Below are positions 1 to 6,558 of a DNA stretch of 12,782 bases, in pieces (position 1 is the first letter of the stretch; the number at the start of each line of letters is the position of its first letter). Where the stretch lies: contig CAOKHR010000042.1 of NCBI GenBank assembly GCA_948468325.1, forward strand, positions 1 to 12,782, written 5' to 3'. Position numbers and translations under genes: made by a program. The notes under the pieces are model-generated. The model saw only the letters and a program-made list of their open reading frames with translations. It ran no database searches and was not told the DNA's origin. The DNA is from an uncultured Lachnospiraceae bacterium (GTDB lineage Bacteria; Bacillota; Clostridia; Lachnospirales; Lachnospiraceae).

Positions 1-23
1 CCTACACGACGCTCTTCCGATCT
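1..23 (+). other. Illumina adapter remnant (non-biological)
   Basis: These bases equal the last 23 nt of the TruSeq/P5 read-1 adapter and end in the diagnostic ACGCTCTTCCGATCT. The biological sequence begins at base 24, possibly after the A-tail base used in ligation. The reading frame of the first gene is open back to base 26 and meets a stop (bases 23-25) only by using adapter base 23, which confirms the junction. This marks the window start as an untrimmed contig or read end. Confidence 0.96.
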
Positions 24-745
24 AGATTACGACGGCAAAAGAGGATTTATTGGAAGAAAAAGATCCGTCTGAGGAAAAGAATCCGTCTGCAGATATTGGC
101 TTTCCTGGTACAGCGGTAAAAGAAGAGTTGGAAAACAAGCGAAAGATAAATGATGTTATTCATCAGATTATACAGATTGGAGAAGTAGACGGTTCTGAAA
201 TTTCCAAACAGAAGATTGACCGCGCCAGAAATGCTTATGAAAGTCTGACAGAAGAACAAAAAGGGCAGATTCCAAAAAACATTGAAACTATTTTGCTTCA
301 GGCAGAAGAAAAGTTTATCATTACCGCCATCTATGAAGACAGGCATTGTTATTATAAAGTGATAAATGTCAAAGGAAAAGAAGCGGAAGTGATACGGGCT
401 AAAAATCCCAAAAGCAGAAAGATTCGGATTCCGGATCAGGTAAAAATCAACGGCGTCTGCTACAGGGTAACATCGGTGGCAAAATATGCTTTTTCCAATA
501 ATAAGAAAGCAGTTTTAGCAACAATTGGGAAAAATATAAAAAAAATCGGAAAAGAGGCATTTCGGAACTGTAAAAAGTTAGAAAAGATTACTATTAAAAG
601 CAGACATTTAGCAAAAATCGGTAAAAACGCGTTTTGTGGAATTGCAAAAAGCGCGCAGATAAAAGTCCCCAGGAAGAAGTATAATATTTACAAAAAGATG
701 TTAGCAAAAAAAGAACAGAGAGGTACGGTAAAGATCAGATTCTAA
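24..745 (+). CDS. Surface protein with FIVAR-like helical repeat and BspA-type leucine-rich C-terminus (5' truncated)
   Basis: The 5' end is missing. Codons are in frame from base 26 and the TTG at 50 is not a convincing start, since it has no ribosome binding site and lies within an open frame. About 240 residues are visible. First comes a Glu/Lys/Ser-rich linker. Then there is a helical segment with the pattern KIDRARNAYESLTEEQKGQI, which resembles the 'KI..AR.AYD.LT..QK' repeats common in clostridial surface proteins. The C-terminal ~130 residues show leucine-rich BspA/LRR_5-type motifs (IGKEAFRNCKKLEKITI, IGKNAF) and end in a very Lys/Arg-rich tail. The same type of C-terminus closes the GH20 enzyme at 7565-12178, so this may be the tail of another large exported enzyme or adhesin, but no catalytic domain is in view. 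No LPXTG anchor is present. The stop is followed by 52 bp without a hairpin before deoC. Confidence 0.8.
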
Positions 746-797
746 TGATGAAAAGAAAGGAACTATCTGACAGAGCAATAAAGAAGGAGGCATCAGC

Positions 798-1433
798 ATG
801 GAAAATTTATTTGCATATGTAGATCACACGGCGTTAAAGCCGTTTACAACGTGGGATGAAATAAAAAAGCTTTGCAGGGAGGCTGTGGAGTATGGCATGG
901 CGTCTGTCTGCATTCCGGGGTGTTATGTAAAAAGGGCGCATGAAATGTTCGAGGGATTAAATATTTGTACGGTAATCGGATTTCCGCTTGGATACAATTC
1001 TGCGGAATCAAAAGTGGAGGAGGCTTTGCAGGCAGTCCGGGACGGGGCTTCGGAAATAGATATGGTGATTAATATCTGCTGGGTAAAAAATAAAGAGTAC
1101 GATAAAGCAGAAGGAGAAATTGCCAGAGTGAAAGAAGCGGTAAAAGATAAAATTTTAAAAGTTATTATTGAGACCTGTTATCTTGATCGGGAAGAAAAGA
1201 TTGCCATGTGTAAAGCCGTCACGAACGCAGGCGCGGACTTTATCAAAACGTCTACGGGATTCGGAACGGCAGGCGCAGCGCTTGAGGATGTGCGCCTGAT
1301 GAAAGAAAATGTGGGAAAAAACGTTCAGATAAAAGCGGCGGGAGGAATCAGAAGCAGAGAAGAGATGGAAGCTTTTATCAGAGCCGGATGCAGCCGTATC
1401 GGAACAAGCTCGGCGATTGCCATGCTGCAGTAA
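798..1433 (+). CDS. deoC: Deoxyribose-phosphate aldolase
   Basis: Cytosolic class I aldolase that splits 2-deoxyribose 5-phosphate into glyceraldehyde 3-phosphate and acetaldehyde, the last step of deoxynucleoside catabolism. The 211-residue length is usual for the short bacterial DeoC form. The family signatures are present: DHTALKP near the N-terminus, EIDMVINI with Asp88, FIKTSTGF with the Schiff-base Lys150, and IKAAGGIR with the proton-relay Lys179. These correspond to E. coli Asp102, Lys167 and Lys201. The start is fixed by AAGGAGG at 784-790, 7 nt before the ATG. cdd follows after 33 bp and is probably co-transcribed, joining deamination and deoxyribose breakdown in pyrimidine deoxynucleoside use. 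No promoter was seen just upstream, so transcription may enter from the preceding gene. Confidence 0.96.
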   Translation: MENLFAYVDHTALKPFTTWDEIKKLCREAVEYGMASVCIPGCYVKRAHEMFEGLNICTVIGFPLGYNSAESKVEEALQAVRDGASEIDMVINICWVKNKEYDKAEGEIARVKEAVKDKILKVIIETCYLDREEKIAMCKAVTNAGADFIKTSTGFGTAGAALEDVRLMKENVGKNVQIKAAGGIRSREEMEAFIRAGCSRIGTSSAIAMLQ

Positions 1434-1466
1434 ACCGTCCGTCATTTACAGACTGGAGGTCAGCAG

Positions 1467-1865
1467 ATGGATATTTTGAATTTGATTGAGGAAGCATATA
1501 AAGCAAAAGAAAATTCTTATGCCCCGTATTCCGGATTTCATGTAGGAGCGGCGCTGCTTGGTTATGACGGCAGAATTTACAGAGGATGCAATATTGAAAA
1601 TGCGGCGTTTTCCCCGACAAACTGTGCGGAACGGACGGCATTTTTCAAAGCAGTATCCGAAGGCGCAAAAGAATTTCTTGCGATTGCAATCGTAGGAGAC
1701 AGGGAGGAGTATCTTGCTCCCTGCGGCGTATGCAGGCAGGTAATGGCAGAATTTTGTGATGCAGAAAAGTTTCAAATCATACTTGCCAGAAACAAAAAGG
1801 ACTATAAAATATATACGCTGGCAGAGCTGCTGCCGGAGCTTTTCGGAGCTGCTTCCCTAAAATAA
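1467..1865 (+). CDS. cdd: Cytidine deaminase
   Basis: Zinc enzyme that hydrolyses cytidine and deoxycytidine to uridine and deoxyuridine in pyrimidine salvage. At 132 residues it is the short homotetrameric type found in Bacillus and other Firmicutes. Visible active-site elements are NIE (Asn42, Glu44) for ribose binding, the TNCAERTA block with zinc ligand Cys53 and catalytic Glu55, and the PCGVCRQ block with zinc ligands Cys86 and Cys89. Three cysteine ligands fit the tetrameric class. The start is set by GGAGGT at 1455-1460, 6 nt before the ATG. It lies 33 bp after deoC on the same strand and likely shares its transcript. No convincing terminator follows it in the 66 bp before the pckA promoter. 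Confidence 0.96.
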   Translation: MDILNLIEEAYKAKENSYAPYSGFHVGAALLGYDGRIYRGCNIENAAFSPTNCAERTAFFKAVSEGAKEFLAIAIVGDREEYLAPCGVCRQVMAEFCDAEKFQIILARNKKDYKIYTLAELLPELFGAASLK

Positions 1866-1931
1866 AACAAAGGTGTGGAAAGTAACTTTTCAGCCGCATC
1901 AAAAACAAAAATAAAAATTTTGTAAAAATCA

Positions 1932-1959
1932 TTGACAAAAAAAAATCATAGTGTATATT
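1932..1959 (+). promoter_or_regulatory. Sigma-A-type promoter of pckA
   Basis: A perfect -35 box TTGACA (1932-1937), a 16-bp spacer and a -10 box TATATT (1954-1959) sit in a very A/T-rich stretch about 50 bp before the pckA ATG. The expected transcription start is near 1966, giving a short leader. No CcpA cre-like palindrome was recognised here. Confidence 0.8.
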
Positions 1960-2009
1960 TGTAAGTGGTATATTTTGAGGATAGATATAAGTTTAAGGAG
2001 GAAAATTTC

Positions 2010-3722
2010 ATGGCAACAAAAGCGTATTATCCAATTGAAGAGATCGGCGCTGGAAAAGTTGGTTTTTCCAGGACACGTTCCATTATTGAAGGTGCTTTTT
2101 ACGGCAACAACGTAGTAAAAGTGTCTACATTAAGGGAGGCATATGAATTAGCAAAGAATTCACCGGGAACAATAGTAACAGATATGCCTGTATATAGAGG
2201 AGAAGAATTTGGTCTTGACAAAGACGCAAAAGTTCTTTTATTTAATGACGGTGCCGTAACCGGACGTTATGCCGCAGCACGCCGTATCAAAGGCGAGCCG
2301 GGCGTAGATGCTGCAAAGCTTGATAAAGTGGCAATGGACGCTGTTTACGAGTCCCGCTGGAAGACCATGTATCATGCAGAGGTATTCGTAGGACTTGATC
2401 CTGAATTTATGGTAAAAGCTCATCTTCTGATTCCGGAAGGCGAAGAGAATATCATGTACAACTGGATGCTGAACTTCCAGTATATGTCAGATGAATATGT
2501 AAAAATGTATAAGAACTCCAAAGCAGTAGGCGACGGCAAAGAGCCGGATATTTATATTTTCTCAGATCCGCAGTGGATTCCGCAGGAAAGACCGGATGTT
2601 GATTTCAGCTGCTTAAGCGATCCTTTAACGTTATGTTATTTTGATACGGCTGAGAACTGTGCCTGCATCTTAGGTATGAGATATTTTGGCGAGCATAAGA
2701 AAGGGACACTGACCATGGCGTGGGCAATTGCAAACAGAAACGGCTATGCTTCCTGCCACGGCGGACAGAAAGAATATACGCTGGCAGACGGCTCTAAATA
2801 TGTAGCATCTGTATTCGGTCTGTCAGGTTCCGGAAAATCTACATTGACACATGCAAAACACGGCGGAAAATATCCGATTACTGTTTTACATGACGATGCA
2901 TTTATTATCAATTCCGATACCTGCTCATCCATTGCTTTAGAGCCTACTTATTTTGATAAAACGGCAGATTATCCGACAGGCTGCGCAGACAACAAGTATT
3001 TATTATCCGCACAGAACTGCTCTGCAACATTAGATTCCGAAGGCAAGATCCAGCTGGTAACAGAAGACATCAGAAACGGCAACGGACGCGCGATCAAATC
3101 CAAATTATGGTCACCGAACCGTGTAGATAAGATTGATGCGCCTGTAAACGCTATTTTCTGGATTATGAAAGATCCTACGATTCCTCCTGTAGTAAAATTA
3201 AAAGGTTCCGCTCTGGCATCTGTTATGGGAGCTACACTGGCAACCAAGACATCTACTGCAGAGCGTGTAGCGGCAGGAACGGATTTGAATGCGCTTCGTA
3301 TTGTTCCTTATGCGAACCCGTTCAGAACTTATCCGTTAGTAAATGACTACGAGAAGTTTAAGAAGTTAGTAGAAGAAAAGAACGTAGACTGCTATATCGT
3401 AAATACAGGCGATTTCATGGGCGCGAAAGTAAAACCGGCTGATACGCTTGGAATCCTTGAGACAATTGTAGAAGGCAAAGCAATGTTTGAAGCATGGGGA
3501 CCGTTTGAAGACATTGAGATCATGTATGACTGGTCAGGGAAGACCGGCGATTTCAAACCGGATTTAAGCGACAAAGATTATGTTGCGGCATTAAAGAACG
3601 CTATGCAGAACCGTGTAAATGCAGTAGAAGATTTTGCAACTAAGAAAGACGGTTATGATAAACTTCCGGATGAAGCATTGGAAGCGTTAAAGAAAATTGT
3701 AAAAGAGGCTGAGACGCTTTAA
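2010..3722 (+). CDS. pckA: Phosphoenolpyruvate carboxykinase (ATP-type)
   Basis: Interconverts oxaloacetate plus ATP with phosphoenolpyruvate, CO2 and ADP. In anaerobic gut bacteria it often runs toward oxaloacetate for succinate or biosynthesis. With the ATG at 2010 the product has 570 residues, somewhat longer than the ~530-540 of the E. coli-type enzyme. ATP-PEPCK landmarks are in order: KKG (Lys230-Lys231) and His250 near the metal and substrate site, the kinase-1a loop GLSGSGKST with Lys276, and the metal-binding HDDAF (Asp295-Asp296). Further on are a TAERVAAG segment and a YIVNTG segment near the C-terminus. The start is set by AAGGAGG (1995-2001), 8 nt upstream. An upstream in-frame GTG at 1965 lies just after the -10 box and lacks a binding site. 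It appears monocistronic, with its own promoter and a strong terminator. Confidence 0.94.
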   Translation: MATKAYYPIEEIGAGKVGFSRTRSIIEGAFYGNNVVKVSTLREAYELAKNSPGTIVTDMPVYRGEEFGLDKDAKVLLFNDGAVTGRYAAARRIKGEPGVDAAKLDKVAMDAVYESRWKTMYHAEVFVGLDPEFMVKAHLLIPEGEENIMYNWMLNFQYMSDEYVKMYKNSKAVGDGKEPDIYIFSDPQWIPQERPDVDFSCLSDPLTLCYFDTAENCACILGMRYFGEHKKGTLTMAWAIANRNGYASCHGGQKEYTLADGSKYVASVFGLSGSGKSTLTHAKHGGKYPITVLHDDAFIINSDTCSSIALEPTYFDKTADYPTGCADNKYLLSAQNCSATLDSEGKIQLVTEDIRNGNGRAIKSKLWSPNRVDKIDAPVNAIFWIMKDPTIPPVVKLKGSALASVMGATLATKTSTAERVAAGTDLNALRIVPYANPFRTYPLVNDYEKFKKLVEEKNVDCYIVNTGDFMGAKVKPADTLGILETIVEGKAMFEAWGPFEDIEIMYDWSGKTGDFKPDLSDKDYVAALKNAMQNRVNAVEDFATKKDGYDKLPDEALEALKKIVKEAETL

Positions 3723-3744
3723 GCTGAATTTAAAGTCATTTTAC

Positions 3745-3783
3745 AAAATAAGGGAACCCTGTATCAGGTTCCCTTATTTTTTA
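3745..3783 (+). terminator. Strong intrinsic terminator of pckA
   Basis: A perfect 14-bp stem pairs 3745-3758 (AAAATAAGGGAACC) with 3767-3780 (GGTTCCCTTATTTT) around an 8-nt loop, and the T run continues to 3782. The A-rich left arm mirrors the T tract, so it may also work for transcription from the other strand. It begins 22 bp after the pckA stop. Confidence 0.93.
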
Positions 3784-3794
3784 TGTATTTTGCA

Positions 3795-3823
3795 TTGAAA
3801 AATGTGGCATAGTAAGGTATACT
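3795..3823 (+). promoter_or_regulatory. Sigma-A-type promoter of the 6S RNA candidate
   Basis: TTGAAA (3795-3800), a 17-bp spacer and TATACT (3818-3823) make a near-consensus housekeeping promoter starting 12 bp after the T tract of the pckA terminator. The predicted start, about 7 nt after the -10 box, is A3830, just before the structured RNA. No open reading frame with a ribosome binding site follows, as expected for a non-coding RNA. Confidence 0.8.
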
Positions 3824-3829
3824 TAATTT

Positions 3830-4010
3830 ACATTCCTGGGGTGTTCGATACCCTGCTATTTTGAACCTACATTTTTTTCATGGGATTCCTATTATTGCCG
3901 ATTGGATGTCAGGCCGCCATTTTGCAGCGGAAGGCAGAAGAGAGGCTGCGGATTCCCACCTGGCTTTGGCTAGGACTCAAAATTGCAGGAAACGGCATTT
4001 TGGGTTTTCT
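3830..4010 (+). ncRNA. ssrS: 6S RNA candidate (regulator of RNA polymerase)
   Basis: 6S RNA mimics an open promoter, binds sigma-A RNA polymerase holoenzyme and dampens transcription in stationary phase. Three things point to it. First, the 5' block CCTGGGGTGTTCG resembles the conserved CTGAGATGTTCG start of E. coli 6S. Second, the ends pair: 3835-3843 (CCTGGGGTG) with 3996-4004 (CATTTTGGG), all nine positions if G-U pairs are allowed. Third, an inner helix pairs 3852-3864 (CCTGCTATTTTGA) with 3977-3989 (TCAAAATTGCAGG) at 12 of 13 positions, extended by CCTA 3866-3869 with TAGG 3971-3974. Inside lie an unpaired T-rich strand (3870-3880) facing 3959-3970, then TGGGA/TCCCA (3881-3885 with 3954-3958) and a GC-rich apical arm. 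A rod of about 180 nt with a central bubble is the 6S shape. Exact ends are inferred, and no covariance search was possible. Confidence 0.8.
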
Positions 4011-4019
4011 CAAAGGATA

Positions 4020-4043
4020 AAAATGCCGTCAGGCATTTCCTTT
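4020..4043 (+). terminator. Hairpin after the 6S candidate, possible weak terminator
   Basis: AAATGCC (4021-4027) and GGCATTT (4032-4038) form a 7-bp stem with loop GTCA, followed only by CCTTT, so the U tract is poor. The left arm can instead pair over 10 bp (4020-4029) with 3992-4001 in the 3' strand of the 6S closing helix. It may end or help process the small RNA. Strength is uncertain. Confidence 0.5.
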
Positions 4044-4047
4044 GGGA

Positions 4048-4189
4048 AATCAAAAGATGATCAGGAAGATACAAAAGACAGTTTGGGAAAATACAAAAGA
4101 ATTCTAAAATACAGAAGATTTATATGTACAAAAGATTTATAAAATACAAAAGATATTTCATAAATATACAAAAGATAACATACAAATGA
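4048..4189 (+). repeat. Array of eight degenerate ATACAAAAGA repeats
   Basis: Copies start at 4048 (AATCAAAAGA), 4069, 4091, 4109 (ATACAGAAGA), 4126 (GTACAAAAGA), 4144, 4166 and 4180 (ATACAAATGA). The copies at 4069, 4091, 4144 and 4166 are identical ATACAAAAGA. Start-to-start distances are 21, 22, 18, 17, 18, 22 and 14 bp, with A/T-rich filler, often TTTATAAA-like. There are no gene starts, coding signals or palindromic units. It could be a decayed minisatellite or a set of protein-binding sites. It is not CRISPR because unit and spacers are far too short. Confidence 0.75.
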
Positions 4190-4220
4190 AAGAAGCTGCT
4201 TTTTGGAGCAGCTTCTTTTC
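4189..4220 (+). terminator. Intrinsic terminator with perfect 12-bp stem
   Basis: AAAGAAGCTGCT (4189-4200) pairs perfectly with AGCAGCTTCTTT (4207-4218) around the loop TTTTGG; the right arm ends in TTTT. It lies 38 bp beyond the end of the 6S hairpin region plus repeat array and 86 bp before the next gene. It would stop any transcript running from the 6S promoter through the repeats. Confidence 0.85.
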
Positions 4221-4305
4221 CGTATAGCTGAAAAATTAACTGTATATTCTGCATAACGGACGTTTGCATCCGCAAATACATAAAAAAAGCCATAAGGAGT
4301 ATCAC

Positions 4306-6558
4306 GTGAAGAATAAAACAAAGTTACTGATTGCAGGATTTGGAATAGCAGCCCTGCTTTTTCTGATTTTTTATAATATCCCAAAGCAGGAAATTGTATA
4401 CGAATATTCCGAATCGTATGTTCAGACAAAAGAACTTCCTGCGATGCTGGATTTTTATTATTACACCGACAAAGAATGGGAGAAGAAACTAAATGAGCAG
4501 GAGTTCGGTGAAGTTGTGACAAAAGAGATTGTAGCATGGATTTTAGAGCAGACTTCAACGACAGAGTACATTACATATGACGCACAGGCTACGCCGTCCG
4601 GTCCTTCTTTTTTTTCTTTTGGCAGCAGCAAAGAAAAGGAAACGATAAGCAGGGCGGAGTGGAATGAAATATACAGACAGCTGCTGGATCTGCTTGACGA
4701 AGAAGGTGCAGTTACGGCTTCCGATGAAATTATTTTAAAAAAGGATAAAGATTTGCTCATTTGCTCTTCAGGTACTTACAGCTGTAGTTTAAAAGGAATT
4801 GATCTGCAGCCAATGACTTCTGCAGAATTTTATATAAATAAAGACAGGATTGTCGGAATCCGCAGTTTAAAAAGCAAATCTGCATGCCTCTCCAATGTTT
4901 ATGTCCAGAACGCAGGTGAGGGAAAGCTGTTATTTTTGACAGGCCGGGAACAGTTTGAACTGAAGATTGAGACAGAAGATTTGGAAAAGGTGAAAAACCA
5001 TGTCTGTGATCTGCTTTGGGAGGATGGCGTAATTGCGAAAGTTCAGGTAAAAGAAGATACAATACAGGGGAATCTGATTGCGTTAAATGAGAATACGATA
5101 GAAATTGAAGGTTACGGTGAAATCAGCCGCCGTGAAAAACTTCCCGTATATAAAACGTATGGAACTATTGAAGAAAAAGATCTCTCCGATATTGTGATTG
5201 CAAATATGAAAGTGGAATATGTCGTTGCCGATGAATGCATAGAAGCAGTTCTTTTAACAGAGCCTGCACAAATCAGCAAAATACGTGTGCTTCTTTTAAA
5301 TGAGGACGGGGGAATGTACCGCGATGAAATCTGTATCTGTGCGGATGCAGCGTATCGTCTGATTACAAAAGACAAAAAAGTCAAAAAGTCAAAAAATAAG
5401 ATTGTGAAAGCCAGCAAACTCTTTGCTTCGAAAGATACCGGCAGCATTCAGATTAAAACTTCCAAAAAAGGACTGCTGTATCTGTGCGATTCTTCCGGCA
5501 ATCGCATTTCCAACGGTTATCAGGGCAGTCTGGAAATCCGGAAATATGAAAATGGCTATACAGTTGTAAATGAGCTTCCGATAGAACAGTACCTGTGTGC
5601 CGTAGTTCCAAGTGAAATGCCGGTATCTTATGAACCGGAAGCCTTAAAAGCACAGGCTATTTGCGCCAGAAGCTATGCGTACATCCAGCTTGGGCGGGGA
5701 GATTATGCAGCATTTGGCGCGCATGTGGATGATACGACAAATTATCAGGTTTATAATAAACAGAAACGCGATGAAAAGACAACGGCTGCCGTACTGGATA
5801 CGGCGGGCATGGTGATCCGCTATAACGGAGAGACGGCAGAGGCTTATTATTTTTCTACATCAGCGGGAGTGACAGGAGACGGAGAAGCCTGGAACTTAAA
5901 TGAAGATCCAAAATACGGATATTTACGAAAAGGAGTTGTAAAAGAGGGCGGCGGTGAAATAGATTTGTCAGACGAAGCCGCATTTGCAGAATTTATTGCA
6001 AATCCGGATGCGTCTCTTTATGAAAAAGAGATGCCGTTTTTCAGATGGAGCGCCGCAGGAGAATATACATCGGAAGAAACGCAGAAAAAGATACGGGAAA
6101 TTTTAAATGCGCGTAAGGAAAAAACACCGGAAGATATTGTGTATCTGGATGAGCAGGGAAACGAATCGGAAAATATCAGAGGTTTTGGGAATCTTTTGAA
6201 GCTTGAAGCTGTAAAGCGCAGCAAATGCGGCGTGATTCTGCAGTTAAAGTTAACTTATGAAAAAGGAACTGTTCTGGCAGGCAATGAATATAATATCCGC
6301 ATGCTGCTTGGTTCCGGACTTACAATGCTGACGCTTGCAGATAACAGCAAAAGAGAAACGGCAATTCTGCCAAGCGCCTATACAACGATTTCCGCATCAG
6401 AAGAAGGCATTTACATGATGTCCGGCGGGGGATACGGACATGGAATCGGTATGAGCCAGAACGGGGCACAGGCAATGGCAAAATCAGAAAAGAGCTGTGA
6501 GGAGATTTTAAAATTCTTTTTCAAAGATATAGAGATTGAAAACGGAGATATAAAATGA
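4306..6558 (+). CDS. Membrane-anchored SpoIID/LytB-domain protein
   Basis: SpoIID-family proteins are peptidoglycan lytic transglycosylases, and B. subtilis SpoIID trims denuded glycan strands during engulfment. The GTG start at 4306 is chosen because AAGGAG (4294-4299) lies 6 nt upstream; an in-frame TTG at 4264 has no such site. The 750-residue product begins with a short basic stretch and one hydrophobic segment (residues ~7-23), a signal anchor placing the rest outside. Residues ~30-320 are an unrecognised, mostly beta-rich region. The SpoIID domain spans ~326-750: ELPIEQYLCAVVPSEMP with the predicted catalytic Glu437, KAQAICARSYA, FSTSAGVTGDGEAW near 516, and the C-terminal GYGHGIGMSQNGAQAMA with His712. 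The long N-terminal extension makes it larger than sporulation SpoIID (~340 residues), so it may be a vegetative wall enzyme. Its stop overlaps the start of the next gene. Confidence 0.88.
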   Translation: MKNKTKLLIAGFGIAALLFLIFYNIPKQEIVYEYSESYVQTKELPAMLDFYYYTDKEWEKKLNEQEFGEVVTKEIVAWILEQTSTTEYITYDAQATPSGPSFFSFGSSKEKETISRAEWNEIYRQLLDLLDEEGAVTASDEIILKKDKDLLICSSGTYSCSLKGIDLQPMTSAEFYINKDRIVGIRSLKSKSACLSNVYVQNAGEGKLLFLTGREQFELKIETEDLEKVKNHVCDLLWEDGVIAKVQVKEDTIQGNLIALNENTIEIEGYGEISRREKLPVYKTYGTIEEKDLSDIVIANMKVEYVVADECIEAVLLTEPAQISKIRVLLLNEDGGMYRDEICICADAAYRLITKDKKVKKSKNKIVKASKLFASKDTGSIQIKTSKKGLLYLCDSSGNRISNGYQGSLEIRKYENGYTVVNELPIEQYLCAVVPSEMPVSYEPEALKAQAICARSYAYIQLGRGDYAAFGAHVDDTTNYQVYNKQKRDEKTTAAVLDTAGMVIRYNGETAEAYYFSTSAGVTGDGEAWNLNEDPKYGYLRKGVVKEGGGEIDLSDEAAFAEFIANPDASLYEKEMPFFRWSAAGEYTSEETQKKIREILNARKEKTPEDIVYLDEQGNESENIRGFGNLLKLEAVKRSKCGVILQLKLTYEKGTVLAGNEYNIRMLLGSGLTMLTLADNSKRETAILPSAYTTISASEEGIYMMSGGGYGHGIGMSQNGAQAMAKSEKSCEEILKFFFKDIEIENGDIK

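Noticed and set aside
1866..1931. Terminator after cdd
   Set aside because: Only a 5-bp GAAAG/CTTTC-type pairing around 1879-1891 is possible and it is not followed by a T run.
1965..2009. Upstream in-frame GTG start for pckA
   Set aside because: It lies at the expected transcription start just after the -10 box and has no ribosome binding site, whereas the ATG at 2010 has an ideal one.
3861..4142. 93-codon plus-strand open frame (TTG start) between pckA and the SpoIID-domain gene
   Set aside because: It has no ribosome binding site, its first half lies in the 6S rod and its second half in the repeat array, and the predicted protein shows no recognisable fold.
4048..4189. CRISPR array
   Set aside because: The unit is only 10 bp, copies are imperfect, spacers are 4-12 bp and no cas genes are near.
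4221..4305. Promoter of the SpoIID-domain gene
   Set aside because: Only weak matches are present (CTGAAA at 4228 with CATAAC at 4252, 18-bp spacer; an isolated TATATT at 4243), so none is called although one is expected after the terminator.
3784..4305. Riboswitch or T-box upstream of the SpoIID-domain gene
   Set aside because: The structured RNA has its own promoter, lies more than 280 bp from the gene start and is separated from it by a strong terminator; no known aptamer core or T-box sequence was seen.
4061..4558. 165-codon minus-strand open frame and other minus-strand frames across the window
   Set aside because: They lie opposite real genes or AT-rich non-coding DNA, have low-complexity Phe/Leu/Ser-rich translations and lack binding sites.
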